A program made the translations under genes and the position numbers. A stretch of 27,220 bases of DNA, taken from contig JALLBK010000626.1 in the NCBI GenBank assembly GCA_036940085.1, positions 1-27,220 of the forward strand, read 5' to 3'. The first letter of the stretch is position 1. Each line of letters begins with the position of its first letter. Source of the DNA: Discostella pseudostelligera (lineage: Eukaryota > Bacillariophyta > Thalassiosirophyceae > Thalassiosirales > Thalassiosiraceae). The notes beneath the pieces are model-generated. The model did not search any database. It was given only the letters and a program-made list of their open reading frames with translations, and was not told the origin of the DNA. Positions 9,919-18,686 of the stretch are shown here, one piece after another.

Positions 9919-10003
9919 ATTGGGGGTTCAAAACAATGGATCCGTCGCTTGAGTATGGTGGCGGTGGCTTCGGATTGTCGTCGGTGTCGCTTCGCATGCT
10001 CAT
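9695..10003 (-). other. Out-of-frame ORF (102 aa) overlapping the coiled-coil gene start
   Basis: This frame starts at the ATG at 10003 in the strong context AACAACATG and runs into the coiled-coil gene, ending 224 nt inside it. Its first 30 or so residues (MSMRSDTDDNPKPPPPYSSD and on) read like a natural disordered N-terminus, while the remainder is a shadow of the main gene. It may be an inhibitory upstream ORF, or the true N-terminus separated from the main frame by a one-base error in the G5 run at 9922-9926. Confidence 0.4.
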
Positions 10004-10239
10004 GTTGTTAAACCGCCACGACGTCCTCTGACGTCACAGCGAAAGAATAATTTAGAATTTTTGGCGCCAAGCCCAAATCCGAAAGAAAATTGCGGCCGGC
10101 GCTGAACCCCTGGCTGAACCTTGTCGGTAGTCGTCTCCAAACTCCAAAGGTGCCTTCATGAACCGGAATCGCCGCTCTACTACTAGTGCTAATCAACAAT
10201 CAAGCAACAACTTTCTACCACCGTCAATCGAAACGAGAT
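9919..10239. promoter_or_regulatory. Divergent promoter with TGACGTCA and TTGGCGCCAA palindromes
   Basis: This 321-bp interval separates the divergent coiled-coil and MFS genes. It holds the CRE-type palindrome TGACGTCA at 10029-10036, and 25 bp further the palindrome TTGGCGCCAA at 10061-10070 within TTTTTGGCGCCAAG, an E2F-type site. They lie 111-152 bp from the coiled-coil ATG and 170-211 bp from the MFS ATG, so both could act on either gene. Motif identity is seen directly; bZIP and E2F/DP binding are inferred. Confidence 0.5.
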
Positions 10240-12325
10240 ATGGAACATCAATTTCTCAACGTGCACTCTGACGCTGGAGGAGGAGGAGAAGGAGGAGGTC
10301 ATCGCCCGTCCCTAGATGATGGTAACGATCGCGATATTGACGACAACGACAATGTCGACGACACGCCCTATCAGCAACAGCATCAGCCATCTCCGCGTTC
10401 CATCGACGAATATCTCGATTCGGCATATCATCATTCCAACACCCATCCATTCACTACACAAAATAATGATCCACGTCATCATTGCCTTCTTCGGTTTGGC
10501 AGCTTCTTGCTACCATCACAATTCTTCGATAATCTCTTCGCGAATTGGAGATATTACATCATTTTTCTGGCATTGGGAATTGCAAATTCCGGGGATTCTT
10601 CCGAGATGGGATGTACTAGTTACATTCTATCATCAACTACTTTCCAGCATGAAATTCTAATGAAGGGTGGTGAAGACCTAGTCGGACAACGTTCGGCCAT
10701 GATTGCGGGGGCACACTTTGCCGGAATGTTAGCTAGTGGATTACTCGCGGGTATTGTGGCTGATATTCGTGGACGGCGATATACTCTTCTATTAGGATTA
10801 TTGAACAATTCTATTGTTGGGATATTATCTTCGCTGATACAGAATGCACTACAATTATGCATTCTACGATTTATTACCGGAGTAGGATTGGGATTTGTGA
10901 TTGCCGGTGTGGTGATACTAAGTGCTGAAATATCCCCGCCGTGTCGCCGTGGACGATACATGACATTGGTAGCGAGTTGTTATACTCTGGGATATTTGTA
11001 TACGGCACTATGGGCAATCCTCATCTTTCATCTTGGATCAGGTAATTGGAGGTGGTTTTTGTTTGTGAATGTTGTACCGACCTTGGTGGCGGCTGGATTG
11101 GTGTATTTGTTTGCACCTGAAAGTCCACGATTTTATATGGCTCGTGGTAGATTGAAAGAGGCGGTGCAGATGGCTAATTTTATTGCACGGAGGATGGGAT
11201 ATTCTAGTGAGGAGGGAGAAAAGAGCAACCATGACAACTTTTTAACGGAAGAGGAACTTCGAAAGTACATATTTCAGAGTAAACGAATTGGTTTGGCGAG
11301 TTTTCGGGGTAAGGAGGTGATTATGCATAATGAAGAATATGCGTCTGATGTTGTAGGGAGGAATCGCAACGGGGGATCGGGGTTGGACGGAGGCGGTGGA
11401 AGAGAAGGAGGTGATGATCTGCTACAAGAAGTGTGGATGAGTCTTGCAACTATCAAGCAGGTGTTTGTGAATGGGCATTGGAAAACGACGGTGCCTTTGC
11501 AATTGTCGTATTTGTCGCTGACGCTTATTACAGGTAAGAATGAATTCCGATCAAGTGAAAGTCGCTTGTTCATCAAATATAGTTTCTAACACCACATCAT
11601 ACGTCATATTGCACCGTCGTGTGAAAGGAGTTGCAACATGGTGGACAAGAATGTTCCAAAATCTTGAGCTGCACACGGATGCCTTTGCATTAAGTTTCTA
11701 CCACACACTGTCTCAAATCCCTGGAGTGATGCTTGCATCTAGCCTAATCGATTCGGTAGGACGACGGAAATTAGTCATTATTGGTTTTGGGTGTGGTGCC
11801 GCCGTCCTTACCATGCTGTCTGCAACTACTCAATTCATTCACAATTCGCATTTGCATGATGATGACAAATCGGGAGTTATTCATGAGAGCAAAGGTTATT
11901 ATACCTGGATAGTCCTAGGTTTAGCCAATTTATATACAATCTGCCTATGCTTTGGCTGGTTAGCCATTGATTGTCTCACGGCAGAATCCTTCCCAACAAA
12001 AATACGCAGTACTGGACGAGGCGTATGTGTTGCTACCGGTCGCATGGCTGGATTTAGCGTCCAATTCTTGTATGGACCGTTGGTGAATCAAAATAGATTG
12101 AGTCTCATGATGGGCATTGCAAGCGTCTTTGCCGTGGGGGGTATGCTAGTTTCATGTCAAACGACGGATACGACAAATGATGATTTGCAAGATCATTGGG
12201 GCTCTGAGAATGGATCAGAGGCTACCAACAATAGCGTAGTGCCATTTGCTGAGGCGAAACGACGTGGCAAGTATCTCTCCATAGAACAAACGCCTCATGA
12301 CAGTATGAGTCCTAGGTCCAGATAG
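10240..12325 (+). CDS. MFS transporter, SVOP/SV2-like, two exons
   Basis: This is a twelve-helix major facilitator carrier of the sugar/organic-ion branch closest to SVOP/SV2 proteins; substrate unknown. Exon 1 is 10240-11533, ending after the first base of a codon. The intron starts GTAAGA at 11534. The acceptor is ambiguous, AAG ending 11627 or GAG ending 11630, giving TGVATWW or TVATWW and 663 or 662 residues. The AAG site is preferred. Motifs include GIVADIRGRR (171-180), the loop 2-3 signature; SAEISPPCRRGRY (228-240); PESPRFYMARGR (293-304) after helix 6; and, in exon 2, LIDSVGRRKL and AESFPTKIRSTGRG, matching SVOP's PEVYPTATRALGLG. The first 95 residues are Gly/Asp/His-rich and cytosolic. 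The frame is open upstream of the ATG at 10240, but no earlier ATG exists in it. Stop codons of this gene and the convergent neighbour are 26 bp apart. Confidence 0.85.
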
Positions 12326-12351
12326 CGAGACAAACTTGTTCGAAGTAGTGA

Positions 12352-14127
12352 TTAAGTAGGTTGATTACGTTCCGTTCCTTCCGTGAACTGTCTCAATAGT
12401 TCACTCATCTGCTTAAATTGCATCATGTAATTCTGCCTTTCCTCTTGGAACTCCTCAAGTATCGCAGCACGTTCATTCTCTGATTCTGCGAGAGAATTCC
12501 CCAGGCATCTTATTTGATCATGCAATATTGTGATTTCATCCGAATCGACAGCTGATGAATCCTGCATTGGGATTTCCATATCTTGCATGACTTCTGAAGT
12601 TAAATCACGCATGAAGACAGGACGAGATGGTGACAGTATCGGCATTGGTGCCTCATCCGTTGGAAGATTGTTATCCCGATTCGCCCGAGACCTCAACTTT
12701 TTCAATTCCATCTCCAGCGAACGCACCATCCCCTCTAAATATCGTATCCTTGCAAAGGTACCCTCGGTACTCAAAGCCATTTGTTGTCTTTCCTCCTCAA
12801 TCGCCTTCTGAAGAGTCCGATGCTCATCCTCTTGGTCGAGTAATTTCGACTCCAACTCTGATACGAGCTGCGACATATTTGCAATTTGTTGATGATAATC
12901 GCGATTCATCTTCTCCATGCTTTGGGAGTTGAAATGATTCGCTTCAGTGTGTTGATGTGATGCGTAAGATGGTTGATCACTTCGCTTGTTGCAATGATGT
13001 GTTGCGGTGGAAATGTTGATGCCGTCGCCATCATGATCAGTCTTTGCTTTCTTTATGATAGTAACCAAATCATTTACACAGTCCTTCCACTCATCAAAAT
13101 CATTAGATGAAATATTTTTTCGCTGTTCTCTTTGACGTTCGTAATTTGTCAATATTTCCTCATATCGCCATTTCAATTCATGCAGTAGCCATACAATATC
13201 CTCGCGAGGAACGAATTCCTCGCCATCCAATTCAGAATGGGCTTGTTGTTCAGTGTAGAATGCGGTGGCAAGTTCGTGATATTCTTTCATTTGGTTGTCT
13301 AATAATTCATCATTCTCTTTGGAAGGTCCAACACCGTTGCTGCGCTTTCTCATCAAGAGATTCGATGCTCGATGCACCAGTTCCTCTATATGTTCCAAAT
13401 CATCGTTCGAAATCTCAACATTTGACTGAGTAGACGAAGACAGCATTCTATTTTTATCACCAGCCACATTCTCATTCGTCTTTAGGAGTACTGTCAAATT
13501 TGCGACTTCTTGTTCCACAGCTTCTCGTCGTTGCGTTTCTATTCGCAGTACCTCCTCGAGCTGTTCATGCGCCTGCTCTGCATGTTTGTGATGTGCACCT
13601 CGTTGGTAATAATATCCATCATAATTATCATTTTCATCCTTGTTCTTTATCTCACCACCTGCAGGCGATTTTGTAGGTGTTGCCATCATTCTTCCTGGTC
13701 GAGGAGGCGTGGAAACTGGTGATGAAGAAAAAAATCTGGTACCCCCACCGTCACCTTCATCATCGTCGTCGTCGTCATTTGTTGTGTCATGATAGTAGTG
13801 CGAAGTGGGAGGAGTGCTGCTCCTAAAGCCCCCCCTCTCCTCTAACTCACGTATACGTGATAATAATAGTGCGTTCTTGGAACGTTCCATGGCTAATTTC
13901 TTGCCTAAATAGCTGGCGTGGGAGAAGAGTGAATTCTTTCTCAATGGGGAAGATAATGAAGAACCCGGCATCGTCAATGGCGGCTTGAGCGATACGTCAT
14001 TTCCATCGTAGCCGCGCCGATGCAGTGGATAGTTTGAACTTTTGTTCCTCCGGATGAAATCATAATTATTGTCATTGCCAACATTGGCGTAGGACGCACT
14101 CGGATACAATGGCGGCGCATCATTCAT
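12352..14127 (-). CDS. Coiled-coil protein of unknown function
   Basis: No family is recognised. The 591-residue single-exon product begins with a Tyr/Asn/Ser-rich region containing SYLGKKLAMERSKNALLLSR (72-91), probably helical, then a Ser/Asp-rich stretch with a seven-Asp run at about 118-123. Predicted coiled coils lie at about 180-220, 405-482 and 528-582. Between them is a conserved-looking segment, VPREDIVWLLHELKWRYEEI (306-325), which may be the functional core. No membrane segment or enzyme motif is visible. It is transcribed divergently from the phytochelatin synthase gene across a 442-bp promoter with TTCCCGCC elements. Its architecture resembles the other coiled-coil gene at 7648-9918, but no sequence similarity is evident. 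Confidence 0.75.
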   Translation of the reverse strand: MNDAPPLYPSASYANVGNDNNYDFIRRNKSSNYPLHRRGYDGNDVSLKPPLTMPGSSLSSPLRKNSLFSHASYLGKKLAMERSKNALLLSRIRELEERGGFRSSTPPTSHYYHDTTNDDDDDDEGDGGGTRFFSSSPVSTPPRPGRMMATPTKSPAGGEIKNKDENDNYDGYYYQRGAHHKHAEQAHEQLEEVLRIETQRREAVEQEVANLTVLLKTNENVAGDKNRMLSSSTQSNVEISNDDLEHIEELVHRASNLLMRKRSNGVGPSKENDELLDNQMKEYHELATAFYTEQQAHSELDGEEFVPREDIVWLLHELKWRYEEILTNYERQREQRKNISSNDFDEWKDCVNDLVTIIKKAKTDHDGDGINISTATHHCNKRSDQPSYASHQHTEANHFNSQSMEKMNRDYHQQIANMSQLVSELESKLLDQEDEHRTLQKAIEEERQQMALSTEGTFARIRYLEGMVRSLEMELKKLRSRANRDNNLPTDEAPMPILSPSRPVFMRDLTSEVMQDMEIPMQDSSAVDSDEITILHDQIRCLGNSLAESENERAAILEEFQEERQNYMMQFKQMSELLRQFTEGTERNQPT

Positions 14128-14569
14128 GGTGTACCTGAATATCTATGACTACTTATGAATTATGAATCTAGGTAATGCGGCACTGCATGTGGACTGAGGG
14201 AGGCAAATAAAATAAAGGCAATTTCACCATGTGAATCACAATAACTGCAGGCTATCGTTCGGTGGAAAGGGGTTCATACGGGGCGGCGGCGGCCATGGTG
14301 GTGAACTTAGCCCTTTGAGGTGGGGGGCCGACGGCCTTCCCGCCATTTTCGCCACATTTCTTCGCCTTAAGATCGCCAAACAGCACCATTCTCGACCACA
14401 TTTCTTCCCGCCATTTTCACCAGCTCCCAAAGTCTTGTTCATACGTTCACTTGAAAATTAAGAACCATGGCATCCGCCGACCGCCCTATCACCAAATAAT
14501 ACCAATATCGTACACGCGAATAGGAGTTATCTCGATATTGTCTCAAGTTGAATCGCAGTGAAATATAGA
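14128..14569. promoter_or_regulatory. Divergent promoter with two TTCCCGCCATTTTC elements
   Basis: This interval lies between the coiled-coil gene (-) and phytochelatin synthase (+). TTCCCGCCATTTTC occurs at 14337-14350 and again at 14405-14418. The first continues as CGCCACAT, like the PIG-S promoter copy at 7367-7386. A GGCGGCGGCGGCC run lies at 14282-14294. The elements are 210-290 bp from the coiled-coil ATG and 150-230 bp from the synthase ATG. No gene is supported here. Regulatory function is inferred. Confidence 0.5.
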
Positions 14570-16075
14570 ATGCGTGGATATCAAGCAATTCCAGGTGTAT
14601 CCACCGATGCCCTTGAAAATGGCGTCGCGTCCATCTCATCGTCGTCATCGATGGTGCACGACAATGAAGATGGCCTACTCCTTGTATCCTCGGCCGCCAC
14701 GGGAGAATCTCAATGGCAGTCAAGTAACGCAAGGCTCTCGTTGTTATCATGGTGGTGGTCATCGAGTGCTTGGTCGTTGGCTAACAAGAATTTTGCATGC
14801 ATTTCATTAGGGATGCTAGTTGGGTGCATCTTCTCGAAATTGATGCCTTTGACATGGGTCGACTTCCGACCAACATCCGAATTGTCATCATCATCGTCTA
14901 TTCTACACCTGAACGATAATGCGGGCCTGATCAATGGCAAATCATTTTTGGATTCTCTTCCCTTTGAGGAAACCTTTCCCACAAATAATGCACATCATGT
15001 GCAACAACAACCCGCCACAACTACCTACGAAATGAATCTTCTATCCGCATCCATCGTCGGCTCGAGTAACATAGCATCTACCCTTCCTCCTTCTCCCAGC
15101 AACTCCCCCCACCTACTCTATCACGCCAGTCTCTCCTCCTTCGGCCTACTCTACGATCTATCCCAATCCTCCAACAACTACATATCCGAATTTGCACTGG
15201 ACTACTTCTTAATCAACTCGGGTGGATTCGATGCTCAGATTAATCAAGCGTACTGTGGTCCAGCAACCGTGGCAACTATGCTCAATAGTCTCAAGTATGC
15301 AAGGCGATTTCGTGAATCCAATAACAATGATGGAGGATTCATCAATGCAGGATGGTCTTTCGACTTACCCATCGATCCCAGGTACGCTCCGTATCCCTAT
15401 GCGACACAACACGATGTATTGTCCGGAGAGTGTGTTCGCACTACAGTGATAAAGCATGATGTCAATGACAGCACTGCAGAAGACAATGGTATTTTCCAAC
15501 CACCGTATGGTCTCAACTTGGAACAATGTTCAAAGCTGTTGGCATGTCATACTAGTACTACTACCCAATCCTCCTCCAATACCAATTCCGACGAATGGTC
15601 CATCTCCATCCAACATGTCGATCCAGCCATACTATCCTTATCGCGAATGAGATATGAATTAAAATCGGCATTAATCGATCCCTACGCACGTGTTATGATT
15701 AACTACGATCGTAGGGCCTTAGGACAAGTTGGCGGAGGACACTTCTCACCCTTGGGTGCGTATCATGAAAAGACGGATAGTTTCTTGATTATGGATGTGG
15801 CCAAATACAAGTACCCACCGGTTTGGGTGGGTGCGGCGACATTGTATGCTGCGATGGCCACACCGGATAAATGTGGAAGTTGGGATTATCCCAATGGACA
15901 GGAGAGGATAGTGTTGACGAGTGATAGTAACAATAACAACAGCAATGGAACGGCGACGGAGGAGAACCACTTGTTCAATCCAATTACTGCAGAGGAATAT
16001 GAAAATTCGTTGAAGGTACTGAACTGTAAAGAACGAATGAGAGGATACATAATTCTGAAGAAGAATGTTGGTTAG
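14570..16075 (+). CDS. PCS: Phytochelatin synthase (glutathione gamma-glutamylcysteinyltransferase), membrane-anchored
   Basis: The enzyme (EC 2.3.2.15) joins gamma-Glu-Cys units of glutathione into metal-binding phytochelatins. The 501-residue product contains the papain-like catalytic triad: Cys229 in NQAYCGPATVATMLNSL, His391 in GGGHFSPLGAYHEK and Asp409 in LIMDVAKYKYPPVWV. The His-Asp spacing of 18 equals that of plant enzymes (162/180). The Cys-His spacing is 162 instead of about 106, because of Asn/Ser/Asp-rich inserts. A hydrophobic segment at about 75-95 (FACISLGMLVGCIFSKLMPL) precedes the catalytic domain by 130 residues, suggesting a type II membrane protein. The Cys-rich C-terminal domain of plant enzymes is absent; the chain ends at GYIILKKNVG. 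A GTG at 14558 extends the frame, but the first ATG is 14570. One exon. Transcribed divergently from an unknown coiled-coil gene. Confidence 0.9.
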   Translation: MRGYQAIPGVSTDALENGVASISSSSSMVHDNEDGLLLVSSAATGESQWQSSNARLSLLSWWWSSSAWSLANKNFACISLGMLVGCIFSKLMPLTWVDFRPTSELSSSSSILHLNDNAGLINGKSFLDSLPFEETFPTNNAHHVQQQPATTTYEMNLLSASIVGSSNIASTLPPSPSNSPHLLYHASLSSFGLLYDLSQSSNNYISEFALDYFLINSGGFDAQINQAYCGPATVATMLNSLKYARRFRESNNNDGGFINAGWSFDLPIDPRYAPYPYATQHDVLSGECVRTTVIKHDVNDSTAEDNGIFQPPYGLNLEQCSKLLACHTSTTTQSSSNTNSDEWSISIQHVDPAILSLSRMRYELKSALIDPYARVMINYDRRALGQVGGGHFSPLGAYHEKTDSFLIMDVAKYKYPPVWVGAATLYAAMATPDKCGSWDYPNGQERIVLTSDSNNNNSNGTATEENHLFNPITAEEYENSLKVLNCKERMRGYIILKKNVG

Positions 16076-16181
16076 TGCAACTCAGTGGTTTGAATCATTT
16101 CATGGTACCTTCATGAAGCACTGTACCAATAATCAACAGACAACCGAAATTATCGACTTATGAATATCTACAATTGGCAAA

Positions 16182-16208
16182 TAGCAAGCAATCGCATGTA
16201 GCAAGCAA
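16182..16208. repeat. Short direct repeat TAGCAAGCAA
   Basis: TAGCAAGCAA occurs at 16182-16191 and 16199-16208 in the 266-bp interval between the convergent phytochelatin synthase and ammonium transporter stops. It is probably chance or a 3' UTR feature. Confidence 0.35.
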
Positions 16209-16341
16209 GCTTTAAAATGATAAAAATGATGTCGGTTTACTTTCCTACCCTGACGCAAAACTCCAAAACTCAATCAAAATCGTACCCGTGTCCTATCATG
16301 TGTGCAAAACAAAATCTTCTTCTTCTTGAAAAATATGCCCG

Positions 16342-17916
16342 TCAGGGTGCAGTCACTGACGCAAGAAAAGCATTATATCCAGCTTCGGAACCAGTTTCCT
16401 TCGTGGGAGGAACCTCCTCACTAGAAACTTCCTTAGAAGCTTCAGTGATACCTTCCAACTTGTGTTGAGACTTGTGCAAATCGTATAGTTCCACAGTGTT
16501 CTCGTCGGGACCCGACAGATCGTAGGCAGCACCTTTGTGATGAGAAATATCCAACCCCACCTCCTCCTCGATCGTATCGACACGGAACCATCCCACTGAG
16601 TTGACAGCGATCAGGAATGGAATCATGGTGGCACAGACCCAACCAATGATCCAGAGGCAGCCAACAAACTGGGCACCAAGGAGGCTACCATCATCAAAGT
16701 TGTAGAACCAACCGTAGTGTCCATGATCACCAAAGGCCTTGGCTGTACGGGTGGGTTCAGCGAAGAGTCCAAGGGCAATGACACCCCATGTCCCGCCACC
16801 AAAATGGACTGGAATGGCATCGACGGCATCATCAATTTTGAGTTTCACAATGAGATTGGAATAGAAGATGTACACCCAACCACCAATAATTCCGGTGACA
16901 AATGCAGCCCATGGTTCCATAATGGAACATCCAGCCGTGATGGAAACGAGACCAGTGAGTGCGCCATTCATAACCATGGTAATGTCATATGCCGTCTCGC
17001 CCGTCTTGCGACGGTACATGAACATATCGGTGAACATGGCCGAGAGACACCCGGACGCAGCACCAATCGTCGTATTGACGGCGGCAAGCGATGTGACATC
17101 TGCCGCAGTCGAAGTGTTGATGAAGAGGGTGGAACCAGGGTTGAAACCATACCATCCAACCCAGAGAATGAAGGTTCCAAGCACTTGAAGAGCCACCGAA
17201 TGCGGTGGGAAGGCCTTTGGTTCTAAAATCAAAATACCATCACGATCGTAGAAGCGACCAATACGCGGTCCTAGAATAATCGCAGCGATGATGGCAGTAG
17301 TACCTCCCGTCAAGTGAACAACGCCCGATCCGGCAAAGTCATGCATACCACATCCAAAGAGTTTGACATCATTGAAGGCTGAGATGAATCCACTGGTGCT
17401 CCACACTGAGTGAACAATGACGGGGTAGACAAAACCAGTGAGGAAGAAAGAGTAGCACAGGTAGGCCTCCATCTTGCATCGCTCGGCGACAGTACCAGCT
17501 ACGATGGTAGCTGCCGTGGCCGCAAATGCGAATTGGAAGAACCATCCGATCAAGTCGGCGGCAGTATCCATGCCCGCGAGGAAGAAGCCTTCATTTCCAA
17601 TGAATGATCTCGTACCACTTGATGCACCGCCATAGGCGAAGGCATATCCGACACTCCAGAATCCGATTGCACCACCACAAGCATCGAGGATGTTCTTGAG
17701 CATGATATTCTTAACATTCTTCTGTCGTATCGAGCCAGCACATAGCATGGCGAAGCCAGTTTGCATCATGAAGACGAAAGCTGCCGCGAATAGGAGGAAG
17801 AAGGTGTTGAGGCCCGTGGCCATCTCATCGATGGTGGAGAAGGCGAGACATAACCCGGCATCGAGGGAATCATCGGCGAATGATCCCTCGCAGTAGGTTG
17901 CTGGATCGAATGACAT
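16342..17916 (-). CDS. AMT1: Ammonium transporter, AMT1/Amt family (upstream-tail copy A)
   Basis: This plasma-membrane ammonium uptake protein has 524 residues and about eleven helices. Family landmarks are present: the Phe-gate region WFFQFAFAATAATIVAG (125-141), Trp172 in VHSVWSTSGF, the signature DFAGSGVVHLTGG (193-205) with the first twin His at 201, and the second twin His at 371 in IPVHFGGGTWG. FNPGSTLFINTS and FTDMFMYRRKTGE are AMT1-type blocks. The C-terminal cytosolic segment has VGLDISHHKGAAYD; Ser458 sits where plant AMT1 has the inhibitory phospho-Thr of DMTRHGGFAY. The tail ends TGSEAGYNAFLASVTAP. The ATG at 17916 is chosen because the extension to 17934 needs a TTG start and copy B begins at the same residue. 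Alignment with copy B is gap-free for the first 400 residues. No introns. Confidence 0.95.
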   Translation of the reverse strand: MSFDPATYCEGSFADDSLDAGLCLAFSTIDEMATGLNTFFLLFAAAFVFMMQTGFAMLCAGSIRQKNVKNIMLKNILDACGGAIGFWSVGYAFAYGGASSGTRSFIGNEGFFLAGMDTAADLIGWFFQFAFAATAATIVAGTVAERCKMEAYLCYSFFLTGFVYPVIVHSVWSTSGFISAFNDVKLFGCGMHDFAGSGVVHLTGGTTAIIAAIILGPRIGRFYDRDGILILEPKAFPPHSVALQVLGTFILWVGWYGFNPGSTLFINTSTAADVTSLAAVNTTIGAASGCLSAMFTDMFMYRRKTGETAYDITMVMNGALTGLVSITAGCSIMEPWAAFVTGIIGGWVYIFYSNLIVKLKIDDAVDAIPVHFGGGTWGVIALGLFAEPTRTAKAFGDHGHYGWFYNFDDGSLLGAQFVGCLWIIGWVCATMIPFLIAVNSVGWFRVDTIEEEVGLDISHHKGAAYDLSGPDENTVELYDLHKSQHKLEGITEASKEVSSEEVPPTKETGSEAGYNAFLASVTAP

Positions 17917-18349
17917 GGCTGATGGTGATGGCAACAGCTACAGTTCAGAATTCAGTATCCTCTCTCGCGCTCGCTCTACAAATAAACGAAAGTGGTTTGT
18001 GATATTTTATGAGATATGGTGAATGTTGAGGACGGCATTGTCCGCACTCGAAAGTGCTTGAGTGAGTTCTCATGCACTTCATATCTGGGGCTGATGATTT
18101 AGGTGCATATGTATCTTGGGCAGCGGCGCGTCCGTCATGGTTCACGCACAAGATAGGTTGGAAGGAAGATGGATTCCATAATTCCATCCCCCACACGTAC
18201 TTGTTGACGCGCCAAAATTCTCGGCAGTCGGAAGAAGGTAGGGTCACTCGGCTGCGTAGGAATGAGTATACGAACTACCAAGTCGGAAGTTGGAACTTTA
18301 TCCAAAATGAGAATCCAGCTGACGTCACTAACATCCACAAAGTTACTTA
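17917..18349. promoter_or_regulatory. Upstream region of AMT copy A with E2F-like and CRE-type sites
   Basis: CGCGCCAAAA at 18208-18217 is an E2F-like half-palindrome about 290 bp upstream of the AMT ATG. TGACGTCA at 18320-18327 is a perfect CRE-type palindrome about 405 bp upstream. A 92-codon plus-strand frame at 18072-18350 is open but matches nothing recognised and overlaps the promoter, so it is not called as a gene. TGACGTCA elements are known from CO2/cAMP-responsive diatom promoters; a similar role here is inference. Confidence 0.4.
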
Positions 18350-18686
18350 AGGACTTTTGTCGTCATCATCGTTCATCGCTGTTCGTCGGCATTCGTCACT
18401 CGTCATCGTGAGTACCTTTTTTAGTTTTAGTTTTAGTGGTAACTATTTAGTGGGAACTATCATTGTTTTGATGGTGTTGGTGTTTGGTTGATCTGGTGAT
18501 GCTGTTTCGGATGTGAAGGGAGAATGCCTTGGTGATACCGAGTCCAAGATTCTGAAAGTGTGTGTGTTGTTGGAGCGCAACAACCAACAACACATGCAAA
18601 ACAGGCCGACGATGACGACCGCAGCCGCAGCATCGTATGGTAGGCGGGACGCCACCGCCCACCACCCTCGACCTCGCCTCAAGTAG
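18350..18686 (+). other. Possible small transcription unit with 30-aa ORF
   Basis: A pyrimidine-rich stretch (18357-18407) ends in the strong donor-like GTGAGTACC at 18408, followed by three TTTTAG units at 18419-18436. An ATG at 18594, in the good context AACAACACATG, opens 30 codons (MQNRPTMTTAAAASYGRRDA and on) to a TAG at 18684-18686. This could be a short gene with a leader intron, or chance. No homologue is recognised. Confidence 0.2.

Noticed and set aside
10186..10239. Upstream extension of the MFS gene
   Set aside because: It would require a GTG start; the first ATG in frame is at 10240.
16717..17226. Plus-strand ORF opposite AMT copy A, with a similar one at 20729-21172
   Set aside because: The two resemble each other only because the AMT genes they lie opposite are paralogues.
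17917..17934. Six-residue N-terminal extension of AMT copy A
   Set aside because: It needs a TTG start, and copy B begins at the same residue as the ATG at 17916.
18072..18350. Plus-strand 92-codon ORF upstream of AMT copy A
   Set aside because: It starts at an ATG but has no recognised motif and spans the promoter with its E2F-like and CRE-type sites; expression data would be needed.
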